The translations under genes and the position numbers were made by a program. From Acidobacteriota bacterium (GTDB taxonomy: Bacteria > Acidobacteriota > Vicinamibacteria > Vicinamibacterales > SCN-69-37): DNA of 64,000 bases. The notes beneath the pieces are model-generated. The model was not told the origin of the DNA, did not search any database, and was given only the letters and a program-made list of their open reading frames with translations. Positions 1-7,546 of this stretch are shown in pieces. Within the stretch, counting starts at the first letter, position 1. Each line of letters begins with the position of its first letter. The stretch lies in assembly GCA_016716905.1 (NCBI GenBank), contig JADJUS010000014.1, positions 62,001-126,000 on the forward strand. Direction: 5' to 3'.

Positions 1-638
<638 letters not shown>

Positions 639-685
639 CCAGGAACTCCTCACGTTAGGGCCGCGCGACGGCCCGGGAAAAGCAC

Positions 686-715
686 AGCGTACCAGACGCT
701 TCTCGTACGGGTCAA
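686..715 (-). promoter_or_regulatory. Putative sigma70 promoter of metK with extended -10
   Basis: On the minus strand a TTGACC -35 (710-715) is separated by 18 bases from a TACGCT -10 (686-691). The -10 is preceded by TGG, giving an extended -10 element. It leaves a leader of about 40 bases before the metK ATG. This is a pattern match by eye. Confidence 0.5.
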
Positions 716-735
716 TCGGGAAAGGCTCCGCACAC

Positions 736-1626
736 CTAGCGGCGCGGGTGGAACGCGTCGTACACCTGACGGAGCCGCACCTCCATCACGTGCGTATAGA
801 TTTGGGTCGTGGACAGATCCGCGTGCCCCAGCATGGTCTGGATCGCGCGCAGGTCCGCGCCGCGCTCCAGCAGATGTGTGGCGAACGAGTGCCGAAGCAC
901 GTGCGGGCTCAGATGCGTCTTGAGACCGGCCGCGTCCCCGTAGTCCTTCAAGATTTGCCAGAAGCCGCCCCGGCTGAGCCGCCGGGCTCCGCGCTGGCTC
1001 ACAAAAAGCCACGCGGGGTCTTTCTTTTTCACGAAGGCGGGTCTCGCCTCTGACAAATACTGTCGCACCCACCCGGCGGCCACATCGCCGAGCGGAACAA
1101 TCCGCTCCTTGCTGCCCTTGCCCAGGCATTGGACATACCCCTGGTCGAGGCGTACGTCGGCCATGCGCAGACTCACGAGTTCCGAGACACGGAGGCCCGT
1201 CGCATAGAGCACTTCGATCAGGGCGCGGTCGCGAAGCCCGCCCGGGGTAGACACGTCGGGCGCGGCCAGCAACGCATCGACCTCGGCCATCGAGAGGAAC
1301 CGCGGCAGTGACAGGAACGCCTTCGGCGCGTGGAGGTCATCCGCCGGGTTCTCGCCAATGTCACCGCGACGGCGCAGGTGCAGGTAGAATCCGCGCACCG
1401 AGGCCACCAGCCGGGCTGTGGAACTCGGTGACAGCCCGCCCGCCATCGCATCGCGCACAAATCCTTCCAGGTCACGGCGGTCCAGGTGCACGATTTCCCG
1501 GCCAAGGCCTTCCGCGAACACGCGCAAACGCGCCAAATCCCGGCCATACCCATCCAGTGTGTGCACCGACAGGCGCCGCTCCACCTCAAGGTGCCTGAGA
1601 TAGGTGACGATGGTGTCCGGGGTCAT
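736..1626 (-). CDS. xerD: Tyrosine recombinase XerD/XerC type
   Basis: A 296-residue tyrosine site-specific recombinase of the size of XerC/XerD, which resolve chromosome dimers at dif with FtsK. The N-terminal SAM-like DNA-binding domain covers about 1-90 and the catalytic domain about 110-296. The catalytic set is complete: Arg146 (in TGLRVSEL), Lys170 (in GKGSKER), His242 and Arg245 (HVLRHSFATH), His268 (LGHADLSTTQ) and nucleophile Tyr277 (QIYTHV). These are offset by two residues from E. coli XerD. The ATG at 1626 fits family length; the frame stays open for 305 more codons upstream, but that stretch is antisense to murQ. Nothing here suggests a phage or integron integrase. XerC cannot be excluded by eye. 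Confidence 0.9.
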   Translation of the reverse strand: MTPDTIVTYLRHLEVERRLSVHTLDGYGRDLARLRVFAEGLGREIVHLDRRDLEGFVRDAMAGGLSPSSTARLVASVRGFYLHLRRRGDIGENPADDLHAPKAFLSLPRFLSMAEVDALLAAPDVSTPGGLRDRALIEVLYATGLRVSELVSLRMADVRLDQGYVQCLGKGSKERIVPLGDVAAGWVRQYLSEARPAFVKKKDPAWLFVSQRGARRLSRGGFWQILKDYGDAAGLKTHLSPHVLRHSFATHLLERGADLRAIQTMLGHADLSTTQIYTHVMEVRLRQVYDAFHPRR

Positions 1627-1634
1627 TGTCGAGT

Positions 1635-1662
1635 ACTCTACGCACTTTCGGCGTTTGTGTAA
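1635..1662 (-). promoter_or_regulatory. Putative xerD promoter, leaderless
   Basis: Minus-strand TTACAC (1657-1662), 16 bases, then TAGAGT (1635-1640). Only 8 bases separate the -10 from the xerD ATG, so transcription would begin at or within a base or two of the start codon. The -10 lies in the palindrome GAGTACTC (1631-1638), which also offers a TACTCT on the plus strand toward murQ. Confidence 0.4.
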
Positions 1663-1665
1663 CTC

Positions 1666-2589
1666 ATGGCCTACCAATCCAAGTGGCAGTATCTTCCGAC
1701 CGAAGCCATCAACAGCGCCTCGATGGCACTCGACAGGATGCCCGTGCTCGAGATTGTCGATCTCGTGCTGGCCGAAGACAAGAAGGTGGTCGCGGCCGTC
1801 CAGAAAGAGCGGGAACGCATCGCTCACGGCATCGACATCATCACCGCCGCGCTTAAGAAAGGCGGCCGCCTGGTGCTGGTCGGCGCGGGCACAAGTGGCC
1901 GGCTCGGGGTGCTTGAGGCGGCCGAGATGCCGCCGACCTTCAGCACAAAACCCGAACTGGTGCAGGCCATCATGGCCGGCGGCCAGGAAGCGATGTTCCG
2001 CGCGCGTGAGGGCGTGGAGGACAACTTCGAAGAAGGCGGCCGCAGCATCGCCCGGTTGCGCATCGGCAAACGCGATGTGGTGATTGGCGTGTCGGCCAGC
2101 GGAATCACGCAGTTCGTGAGGGGCGCGCTCACCGTGGCCCGCAAGAAGGGCGCGCGCATCATCTTTGTCACGTGCTGGCCCGGCACCGAACTCCAGAATT
2201 TTGTGGACCTCATCATCGCGCCGTCGGTGGGGCCCGAAGTGATTGCGGGGTCCACGCGGCTCAAGGCCGGCACCGCCACCAAGATGGTGCTCAACATGCT
2301 CACCACGGTCTCGATGGTCCGCATCGGCAAGACCTACGGCAACCTGATGGTGGACGTGAAGACGGGCTCGGACAAACTCAAGGACCGCGCGCAACGCATC
2401 GTCTCCATGGTGACGGGCGCGGATCCCGACGAGGCGAAGGCGTTGCTGTTGCGCGCCAAATGGAACGTGAAGATCGCCATCGTCATGAAGAAGGCGGGGT
2501 TGTCGGCGGCGCAGGCCGGCGCACGCCTCCGGCGCGCCCACGATTCCATTCGCGAAGCGCTCGGCGAAGACATCGACGTACCGATTTAG
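1666..2589 (+). CDS. murQ: N-acetylmuramic acid 6-phosphate etherase MurQ
   Basis: MurQ cleaves the lactyl ether of MurNAc-6-phosphate, giving GlcNAc-6-phosphate and D-lactate, in cytosolic recycling of cell-wall sugars. The 307-residue protein has the sugar-isomerase (SIS) fold with the signature GAGTSGRLG (73-81). Glu87 and Glu115 stand where the catalytic acid/base pair is expected, followed by the conserved EVIAGSTRLKAGTATK block. Length matches the family (about 300). It runs divergently from xerD and converges on nagB, with the two stop regions overlapping by 4 bases. With nagB and the BadF-type kinase it forms a peptidoglycan amino-sugar salvage group. No clear Shine-Dalgarno precedes the ATG. 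Confidence 0.96.
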   Translation: MAYQSKWQYLPTEAINSASMALDRMPVLEIVDLVLAEDKKVVAAVQKERERIAHGIDIITAALKKGGRLVLVGAGTSGRLGVLEAAEMPPTFSTKPELVQAIMAGGQEAMFRAREGVEDNFEEGGRSIARLRIGKRDVVIGVSASGITQFVRGALTVARKKGARIIFVTCWPGTELQNFVDLIIAPSVGPEVIAGSTRLKAGTATKMVLNMLTTVSMVRIGKTYGNLMVDVKTGSDKLKDRAQRIVSMVTGADPDEAKALLLRAKWNVKIAIVMKKAGLSAAQAGARLRRAHDSIREALGEDIDVPI

Positions 2590-3362
2590 TTCTTCGTGTT
2601 GGTTCGCGGCGCTCTGAGTCGCGCGGCAGCGGCCCGGTCGAGAATCACGAGCACATTCGGGTGCGCCTGCAGCAGTGAAGCCGGTACGCGCGTGGTGATT
2701 GGCCCGGTGAGCGCGCGCGCCACCATTCCGGCTTTCGCGGCCCCCGTCACCAGCAGAATGATCTGACGCGCGCCCAGGATCGTGCCCATGCCCATCGACA
2801 GCCCATGGGTCGGGACGGACCGCCAGTGTCCACCAAACAGTCGGGCGTTGGCCCGGCGCGTGGCGGGCTGCAACGCCACGCGGTGCGTGCGGGCCTGCAG
2901 TTTGTCTGCGGGTTCGTTGAACCCAATGTGGCCATTACGTCCCAGGCCGAGCACGATTACGTCGAGGCCGCCGGCACGTGTGATGCGTTGCTCGTAGCGC
3001 GCGACCTCGCGCCGCCAATCGGTCGAACGACCATCGGGCAGATGCGCTCTGCGCGACGACAGATTCACGTGATCGAATAAGTGCGCCTGCATGTACGACC
3101 GGTAACTGCCGGCGTCTCCCCTGCCCAACCCGGCGAACTCGTCGAGGTTGAATGTGGTGGCGCGGGAAAAATCGGCGCGGCCGGCGCGGTACGCACGCAC
3201 GAGGGCGCGGTACATCGGTATGGGCGTGTCGCCAGTGGGCACGCCAAGCACGAGTGCCGGTTGCCGGCGCAGGTGATCCAGCACGCGTGAGGCGGCAGCA
3301 GCGGCGGCTCGAGCAGCAGTGGTGCAGGTAATTACGTGCATCGTGGAGTGGAAAGTAGACAC
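2586..3362 (-). CDS. nagB: Glucosamine-6-phosphate deaminase
   Basis: NagB converts glucosamine-6-phosphate to fructose-6-phosphate and ammonia, feeding recycled amino sugar into glycolysis. The 258-residue protein has the expected blocks: substrate loop LGVPTGDTPIPMY near residue 40, FNLDEFAGL with the catalytic Asp, and GLGRNGHIGFNEPAD with the His and Glu of the active site. The NGH form of this motif, rather than E. coli's NDGH, is also found in Gram-positive NagB. The GTG at 3362 follows the stop of the upstream kinase with no gap, implying translational coupling. A second in-frame ATG lies 21 bases downstream. There is no nagA deacetylase in view. Confidence 0.93.
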   Translation of the reverse strand: MSTFHSTMHVITCTTAARAAAAAASRVLDHLRRQPALVLGVPTGDTPIPMYRALVRAYRAGRADFSRATTFNLDEFAGLGRGDAGSYRSYMQAHLFDHVNLSSRRAHLPDGRSTDWRREVARYEQRITRAGGLDVIVLGLGRNGHIGFNEPADKLQARTHRVALQPATRRANARLFGGHWRSVPTHGLSMGMGTILGARQIILLVTGAAKAGMVARALTGPITTRVPASLLQAHPNVLVILDRAAAARLRAPRTNTKN

Positions 3363-4298
3363 TTATTCGTCGAGATACGTGGGCAGCACCAGCGCATCAC
3401 TCGCGGCCGCCAGGGCAAGAGAGACGGCGCCTGTGGCAGGCTCCCCCAGCAATGGTGTCACAACCATGCCGGGCCAGCGGCCGGTGAGGTGCGCTGCCAC
3501 ACGCTGGCGCAGTCGGGGCGCGGCCTTGAACATCCCGCCGGCAAGAATCACGGGCCCGTGCGAGAGCCGCAGCATGTGGCACACCGACAGTGCCGCGAGC
3601 CCGAGTTCGCGTGCGCCGGTGTCGATCAAATACAACGCGATCTCGTCGCCTTCGGCGGCCGCGGCCTCGACGTGAGGTGCAATCGCGGCGACCGTGGCAG
3701 GCTCAAAGGTGCGGTGGTAAATCTCGCGCACCAGATCCTGCGACCGCGCCACGCCGAAGTGCGCGAGCACCCGCGCGGTGAGTTGTGTGTGAGGCCCCCG
3801 GCCGTCGGCCGAACGCACCACAGCACGCAAGGCCTGTCGCCCCAGCCAATAGCCGCTGCCTTCATCGCCCAGCAGGTAGCCCCACCCTCCCGCCCGCGCG
3901 GCCCGGCCCTCACGATTGCGGCCGTAGGCGATCGACCCGGTGCCGGCAATGATCACCACGCCGGGCGCTCCAGGCAGACCGGCTTCAAGGGCAATGAGTG
4001 CGTCGTTGACCACGATCATCTGACTGTGCGGGGCGACTCGGGAAAGAATGGCCAGAGCCGCTGATTGATCCGCCGCGCGGTCCACGCCGGCCATGCCGAG
4101 GCACACGACCGTGGGGGGGGCCGAGAGACCCGATGTCACCTCGGCGATCACCCGGTGCAGCACCCGTTCGACCTGGACTTCTCCCGCATGTTGCAGATTG
4201 GCACCGGGGCCGCGCGATTCGGCCAGCACCCGGCCGTCGCGGTCCGCAAGCTGGCACACGGTCTTGGTACCGCCAGCGTCGATGCCGAGGACGAACAC
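3363..4298 (-). CDS. BadF/BadG-type N-acetylglucosamine or MurNAc kinase
   Basis: A 311-residue ASKHA-fold kinase of the BadF/BadG/BcrA/BcrD ATPase family, whose NagK/MurK members phosphorylate GlcNAc, MurNAc or glucosamine. Visible motifs are the phosphate-1 loop GIDAGGTKT (5-13), GMAGVDRA near 70, phosphate-2 IIAGTGSIAYGRN near 115-127 followed by GGWGYLLGDEGSGYWLG, and an adenosine-type AGGMF motif near 255. It starts with GTG and sits directly upstream of nagB, opposite murQ. This neighbourhood argues for a cell-wall sugar substrate, though which sugar cannot be told from sequence alone. Confidence 0.87.
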   Translation of the reverse strand: MFVLGIDAGGTKTVCQLADRDGRVLAESRGPGANLQHAGEVQVERVLHRVIAEVTSGLSAPPTVVCLGMAGVDRAADQSAALAILSRVAPHSQMIVVNDALIALEAGLPGAPGVVIIAGTGSIAYGRNREGRAARAGGWGYLLGDEGSGYWLGRQALRAVVRSADGRGPHTQLTARVLAHFGVARSQDLVREIYHRTFEPATVAAIAPHVEAAAAEGDEIALYLIDTGARELGLAALSVCHMLRLSHGPVILAGGMFKAAPRLRQRVAAHLTGRWPGMVVTPLLGEPATGAVSLALAAASDALVLPTYLDE

Positions 4299-4335
4299 GC
4301 CAACAGCCTACTCCATCACCCTGCCCATCGGCGGC

Positions 4336-4366
4336 TTGACACGTCGCGGGGCAGAACTGGTACCTT
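4336..4366 (+). promoter_or_regulatory. Putative promoter of the serine hydrolase gene
   Basis: A perfect TTGACA -35 (4336-4341) is followed after 19 bases by TACCTT (4361-4366). The ATG at 4377 is only 10 bases beyond, so the transcript would have almost no leader. The long spacer makes this a moderate match. Confidence 0.35.
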
Positions 4367-4376
4367 CGGCTCTCTG

Positions 4377-5456
4377 ATGTCTGATCTGTTTGCGCGCGGC
4401 CGGGCGGTCATGAAGGACGCGCAATTGGCGGGCGCGTTTCCCGCCGCCGTTTGCGAAGTGGGTCGTGCAGCCGGTCCGGTCTGGGCCGAAGCATTCGGCC
4501 GCCTGTCGTATGACGACGACGCGACCGCGACAACCACGGAAACCATATTTGATTTGGCCTCGCTGACGAAGGTCATGGTCACGACGTCGCTGGTGATGGC
4601 ACTCGTGCGCCAGGGGACGTTGTCGGTTGAGACGCGCGTTGCCGATGTGGTGCCCGGTTGGCGCGGCGCCGATCGCGCGGGCATTACCGTCGGTCAACTG
4701 CTCGATCACTCGTCCGGCCTGCCTGCACAGGTCCGCCTTCCGGCATCCGCGCGAGTCCGCGAAGAGGCGCTCGCCGTGTTGTGCGCCGTTCCGCTCGAAC
4801 GGCCGCCGGGCGCCGCCGCGGTGTATTCGGATGTCGGGTTCATGCTGCTGGGCCGGCTGATTGAGATCGCCGCCGGTCATCCACTCGATGCCCTCTGGCG
4901 CGAATTGTGGAGCGCGCGTCCCGGCGCCGATGCTGTGGGCGCGTGGCTCGGGTTCACGCCAGGCGCTTCGCAGCGGCCCTTCATCGCCCCCACAGAATCT
5001 AGTGCCGAACGTGGCGGCGTCCTGCAGGGCGTCGTCCACGATGAAAACGCGGACGTGCTCGGCGGTGTGGCGGGACATGCGGGTCTGTTCGGAGCCGCAC
5101 CTGCGGTGGGCGTCTTTGCATCCTGGGTACTCCGGTCGTTCCACGAGTCCACTTGGCTCGCGACGCCAGAATTGATGCGACAGTTTTCCGCCCGCGGCGT
5201 GGTCCCGGGAAGTTCGCGCGCACTGGGATGGGACACCATGCTTCCCACATCGTCGTGTGGATCGCTCATGTCGCCGACGGCGATTGGGCACACCGGATTT
5301 ACGGGTACATCGCTGTGGATCGACTGGGAGCGCGACGTGTATGTAGTGCTGCTGACGAACCGCGTCCATCCGACGCGCAAGAACGAGCGCTTTCTGCCAT
5401 ACCGCGCGCGGTTTCACGACGCGGTGATGACCGATCTCCGCCTATCGAAGAGTTAG
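4377..5456 (+). CDS. Beta-lactamase-family serine hydrolase (class C fold), apparently cytosolic
   Basis: A 359-residue protein of the beta-lactamase/DD-peptidase-like serine hydrolase family. The nucleophile motif is Ser62-Leu-Thr-Lys65 (SxxK), the second motif is Tyr150-Ser-Asp152 (YxN/YSD type), and HTG at 305-307 replaces the KTG triad. The family block HDENADVLGGVAGHAGLF spans 221-238. No signal peptide, lipobox or membrane anchor is seen at the N-terminus, so it probably acts in the cytosol. It sits beside the murQ/nagB/kinase group, so a role in muropeptide or amino-sugar ester/amide hydrolysis is plausible but inferred. The ATG at 4377 was chosen because it follows the promoter and removes an unrelated 104-codon upstream extension. 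Its stop overlaps that of the convergent pseudopilin gene by 3 bases. Confidence 0.85.
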   Translation: MSDLFARGRAVMKDAQLAGAFPAAVCEVGRAAGPVWAEAFGRLSYDDDATATTTETIFDLASLTKVMVTTSLVMALVRQGTLSVETRVADVVPGWRGADRAGITVGQLLDHSSGLPAQVRLPASARVREEALAVLCAVPLERPPGAAAVYSDVGFMLLGRLIEIAAGHPLDALWRELWSARPGADAVGAWLGFTPGASQRPFIAPTESSAERGGVLQGVVHDENADVLGGVAGHAGLFGAAPAVGVFASWVLRSFHESTWLATPELMRQFSARGVVPGSSRALGWDTMLPTSSCGSLMSPTAIGHTGFTGTSLWIDWERDVYVVLLTNRVHPTRKNERFLPYRARFHDAVMTDLRLSKS

Positions 5457-6247
5457 AGACCGCCGCGCCCGCGACCCGGCACCGGAGCGGGAATGCCGCC
5501 GCCGCGGCCCGGGGGCACTTCGACGCCTCGCCCTGGTCCGCCGCCCCGTGGGCCCACAGGTCCTCCGCGAGGGTCACCCGGGCCACCAGTTCGGCCATCA
5601 CTCCCGATCGGACCGCCGCGGCCGTCACGGCCACCGCCAGACTGGCCGGCCTGCCCCGCGCCGCCGGCGCGACCCATCAGGGCTTGCGCATACTGCACAG
5701 TAAACGGCCAGTCGATATATCGCTGCTGATTCAGGTACACACGGATGGAGGTATTGGTGCTCTTGCTGTAGACGCCGCCGATGGACCCGACAATCTGCGT
5801 GCCCGAAGGCGCGCCGCGTCCAGTCTGCGGTGCTGAACCTCCGGCACGTCCGGCACCGCCTGTGGGCTGTGTGCCTCGTCCGGCCGCCCCCGTCGGCTGT
5901 CCCGCCGGCAGCAAGCCGAAATCGCCCCCGGTGATCGGATCCTTGTATTTCTTTCGGAGGAACTTCCCTGTGTAGAGCACCTCGATGTCGCTGGGCAGCA
6001 GGTTGTTGTTCTTGCGCGAATACAGGACCAGCGCCCGCGCGTACTGGTTGCCCCGGAAGATCAACTCCTCTTCCTGCTCTCGAATCGCCTGCGTGCGCCA
6101 GGCGGGTAACAAGGCGGACATGCCCACCGCCATGATGGCCATCACGACGAGCAGCACGACCATCGTGAAGCCCTCAGCGTCCAACCGGGAGCAGGGGCGA
6201 TCGGACAGGCGTTTCACGTCCTGACAATCTTGACCCACTATGTCCAT
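5453..6247 (-). CDS. Type II secretion/type IV pseudopilin with Gly/Arg/Pro-rich tail
   Basis: A pseudopilin of about 264 residues. A basic leader ends in the prepilin-peptidase site DAEG/FTMVVLLVVMAIMA, followed by the usual N-terminal hydrophobic helix. About 110 residues of pilin-like sequence follow (GNQYARALVLYSRKN and KYKDPITGGDFGLL are typical of GspG/H-like proteins). The distal part, about residue 110 onward, is broken by a Gly/Thr/Arg stretch. The last 70 residues are almost wholly Gly, Pro and Arg. Conserved Glu at +5 is replaced by Val. ATG 6247 gives the shorter leader; an in-frame ATG at 6274 is an alternative. It is far from the main secretion operon at 33-43 kb but may serve it. 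Confidence 0.75.
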   Translation of the reverse strand: MDIVGQDCQDVKRLSDRPCSRLDAEGFTMVVLLVVMAIMAVGMSALLPAWRTQAIREQEEELIFRGNQYARALVLYSRKNNNLLPSDIEVLYTGKFLRKKYKDPITGGDFGLLPAGQPTGAAGRGTQPTGGAGRAGGSAPQTGRGAPSGTQIVGSIGGVYSKSTNTSIRVYLNQQRYIDWPFTVQYAQALMGRAGGAGQAGQSGGGRDGRGGPIGSDGRTGGPGDPRGGPVGPRGGGPGRGVEVPPGRGGGIPAPVPGRGRGGL

Positions 6248-6258
6248 GAACGTAATAT
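6230..6258 (+). promoter_or_regulatory. Strong sigma70-type promoter of the Big/PKD lipoprotein gene
   Basis: TTGACC (6230-6235), exactly 17 bases, then TAATAT (6253-6258). A GAGG ribosome site (6263-6266) follows, six bases before the ATG at 6273. This is the best promoter/ribosome-site combination in the window and it decides the start of the downstream gene. Confidence 0.65.
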
Positions 6259-6272
6259 CCTTGAGGTCTCGC

Positions 6273-7529
6273 ATGGTACCACACGCCCTTTCAGTGCCCC
6301 GCCTCGCCCGCCGCTTGAGGCTGGAGGTGCCCCGGGCCACAATCGCGATGGCCACGTTGGTCCTCATCGCCTCGGCCGCGTGCGACAAGGTGCCCCTGAC
6401 TGCGCCTGCGGGAACCGTCATCACGCTGGTCGCCTCCACCAACGTGCTGCCCATCAACGGCAGCACTGATCTCATCGCCGTCCTCATCGAGAACGGCACG
6501 ACCGGCACGGGCACGGGCGGCGCGGCCACACCCTCTGCCGGAACGCCCGTCCACAACGGCACACTGGTCACCTTTACGACGTCGCTCGGGCGGATTGAGC
6601 CTGCCGAGGCGCGGACGTTGAATGGCAGCGTCACCGTCAAGCTCGTCGCCGACGGACGATCCGGCACGGCCACGATCACGGCGTTCTCGGGGAGCGCGAC
6701 CAAGGCGCTCGACGTCAAGATTGGCGCGGCGGCCGCAGAGCGTGTGGCGGTGACGGCTTCGTCAACCACCGTGCCCGCCGGCGGGGGCACGGTCAGCATT
6801 TTCGCGCGGGTCGAAGACGTCAACGGCAATTCCCTGTCGGGTGTGCCCGTGTCGTTCACCACCACCGGCGGAACGTTAAGTGCCGGCTCTGCCCTGACGA
6901 GCGACAGCGGCGTGGCCTCCGTGTCACTGTCCACCAACACCGCAGCCGAGGTGACGGCCAGTGCCGGCGGCAAGACAGGTTCGGTGGAGATCACCGTTCG
7001 CACGCGCTCGAAGATCACGCTGACGCCGCCCTCCGGTACGGTCTTCGTCGGCGCGGCGGCCTCGTTCGTGATCACCCCGGACGCCGCCGTGGCGTTCAAG
7101 GACGTGACGATCGATTTCGGCGATGGCGAGTCGGTGCCGCTCGGCGCCATTTCGTCACCGACCACCGTGGCCCATTTCTATTCCGAAGATGGCGTGTTCC
7201 AGGTGTCCGTGATTGGCACCGATGTGGACGGAGGCTCCGCACAAGCCGCCGGGAGCGTTGGGGTGATCCCCATCACGTTCTCGGTGACGAGTTCGAAGTC
7301 GGCCGAGGTCGTGAACGTCCCCTTCCTGTTTACCGTCAGTGGTATCCCGGCCGGCGTTCCGATCAATCGGTACATCTGGGATTTCGGCGACGGACAGGGG
7401 CAGACCACCACAACCCCGACCGCGAGCCACGCCTACCAGGCCCCCGGTCTCAAGACCATTACGGTGACTGTGGTTCCCCGGTACGGAGAATCAAGGACAG
7501 CGTCGTTTCAGGTCCTGGTCAATCCCTGA
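6273..7529 (+). CDS. Lipoprotein with bacterial Ig-like and two PKD domains
   Basis: A 418-residue surface or periplasmic lipoprotein. A basic N-terminus leads into a hydrophobic stretch ending in the lipobox ASAAC, with Cys37 as the lipidation site. Next come two bacterial Ig (Big_1-like) repeats, the second near 165-255 with VPAGGGTVSIFARVEDVNGN and VPVSFTTTGGTLS. Two PKD domains follow, marked by DFGDGESVPLG and WDFGDGQGQTTTT, each ending in the typical HxY strand. Such proteins usually act in adhesion or surface display; no catalytic domain is visible. Start chosen from the promoter and the GAGG site. The next gene starts 17 bases downstream, so they are likely co-transcribed. Confidence 0.85.
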   Translation: MVPHALSVPRLARRLRLEVPRATIAMATLVLIASAACDKVPLTAPAGTVITLVASTNVLPINGSTDLIAVLIENGTTGTGTGGAATPSAGTPVHNGTLVTFTTSLGRIEPAEARTLNGSVTVKLVADGRSGTATITAFSGSATKALDVKIGAAAAERVAVTASSTTVPAGGGTVSIFARVEDVNGNSLSGVPVSFTTTGGTLSAGSALTSDSGVASVSLSTNTAAEVTASAGGKTGSVEITVRTRSKITLTPPSGTVFVGAAASFVITPDAAVAFKDVTIDFGDGESVPLGAISSPTTVAHFYSEDGVFQVSVIGTDVDGGSAQAAGSVGVIPITFSVTSSKSAEVVNVPFLFTVSGIPAGVPINRYIWDFGDGQGQTTTTPTASHAYQAPGLKTITVTVVPRYGESRTASFQVLVNP

Positions 7530-7546
7530 CACGACGGCACGTTGAT

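Noticed and set aside
736..1626. XerD-like gene as a sign of a phage or integron.
   Set aside because: No excisionase, att repeats or cassettes nearby; full-length XerD features and a housekeeping context.
1627..2541. Open frame extending xerD upstream by 305 codons (whole frame 736-2541).
   Set aside because: It is antisense to murQ, whose product has clear family motifs, and lacks recombinase homology. XerD family length starts at 1626.
2586..3362. NagB active-site change (NGH instead of NDGH).
   Set aside because: The same form occurs in established Gram-positive NagB enzymes, so it is not a defect.
4308..5417. 369-codon minus-strand frame over the serine hydrolase.
   Set aside because: No recognisable domains; the opposite strand has SxxK, YSD and HTG motifs in order.
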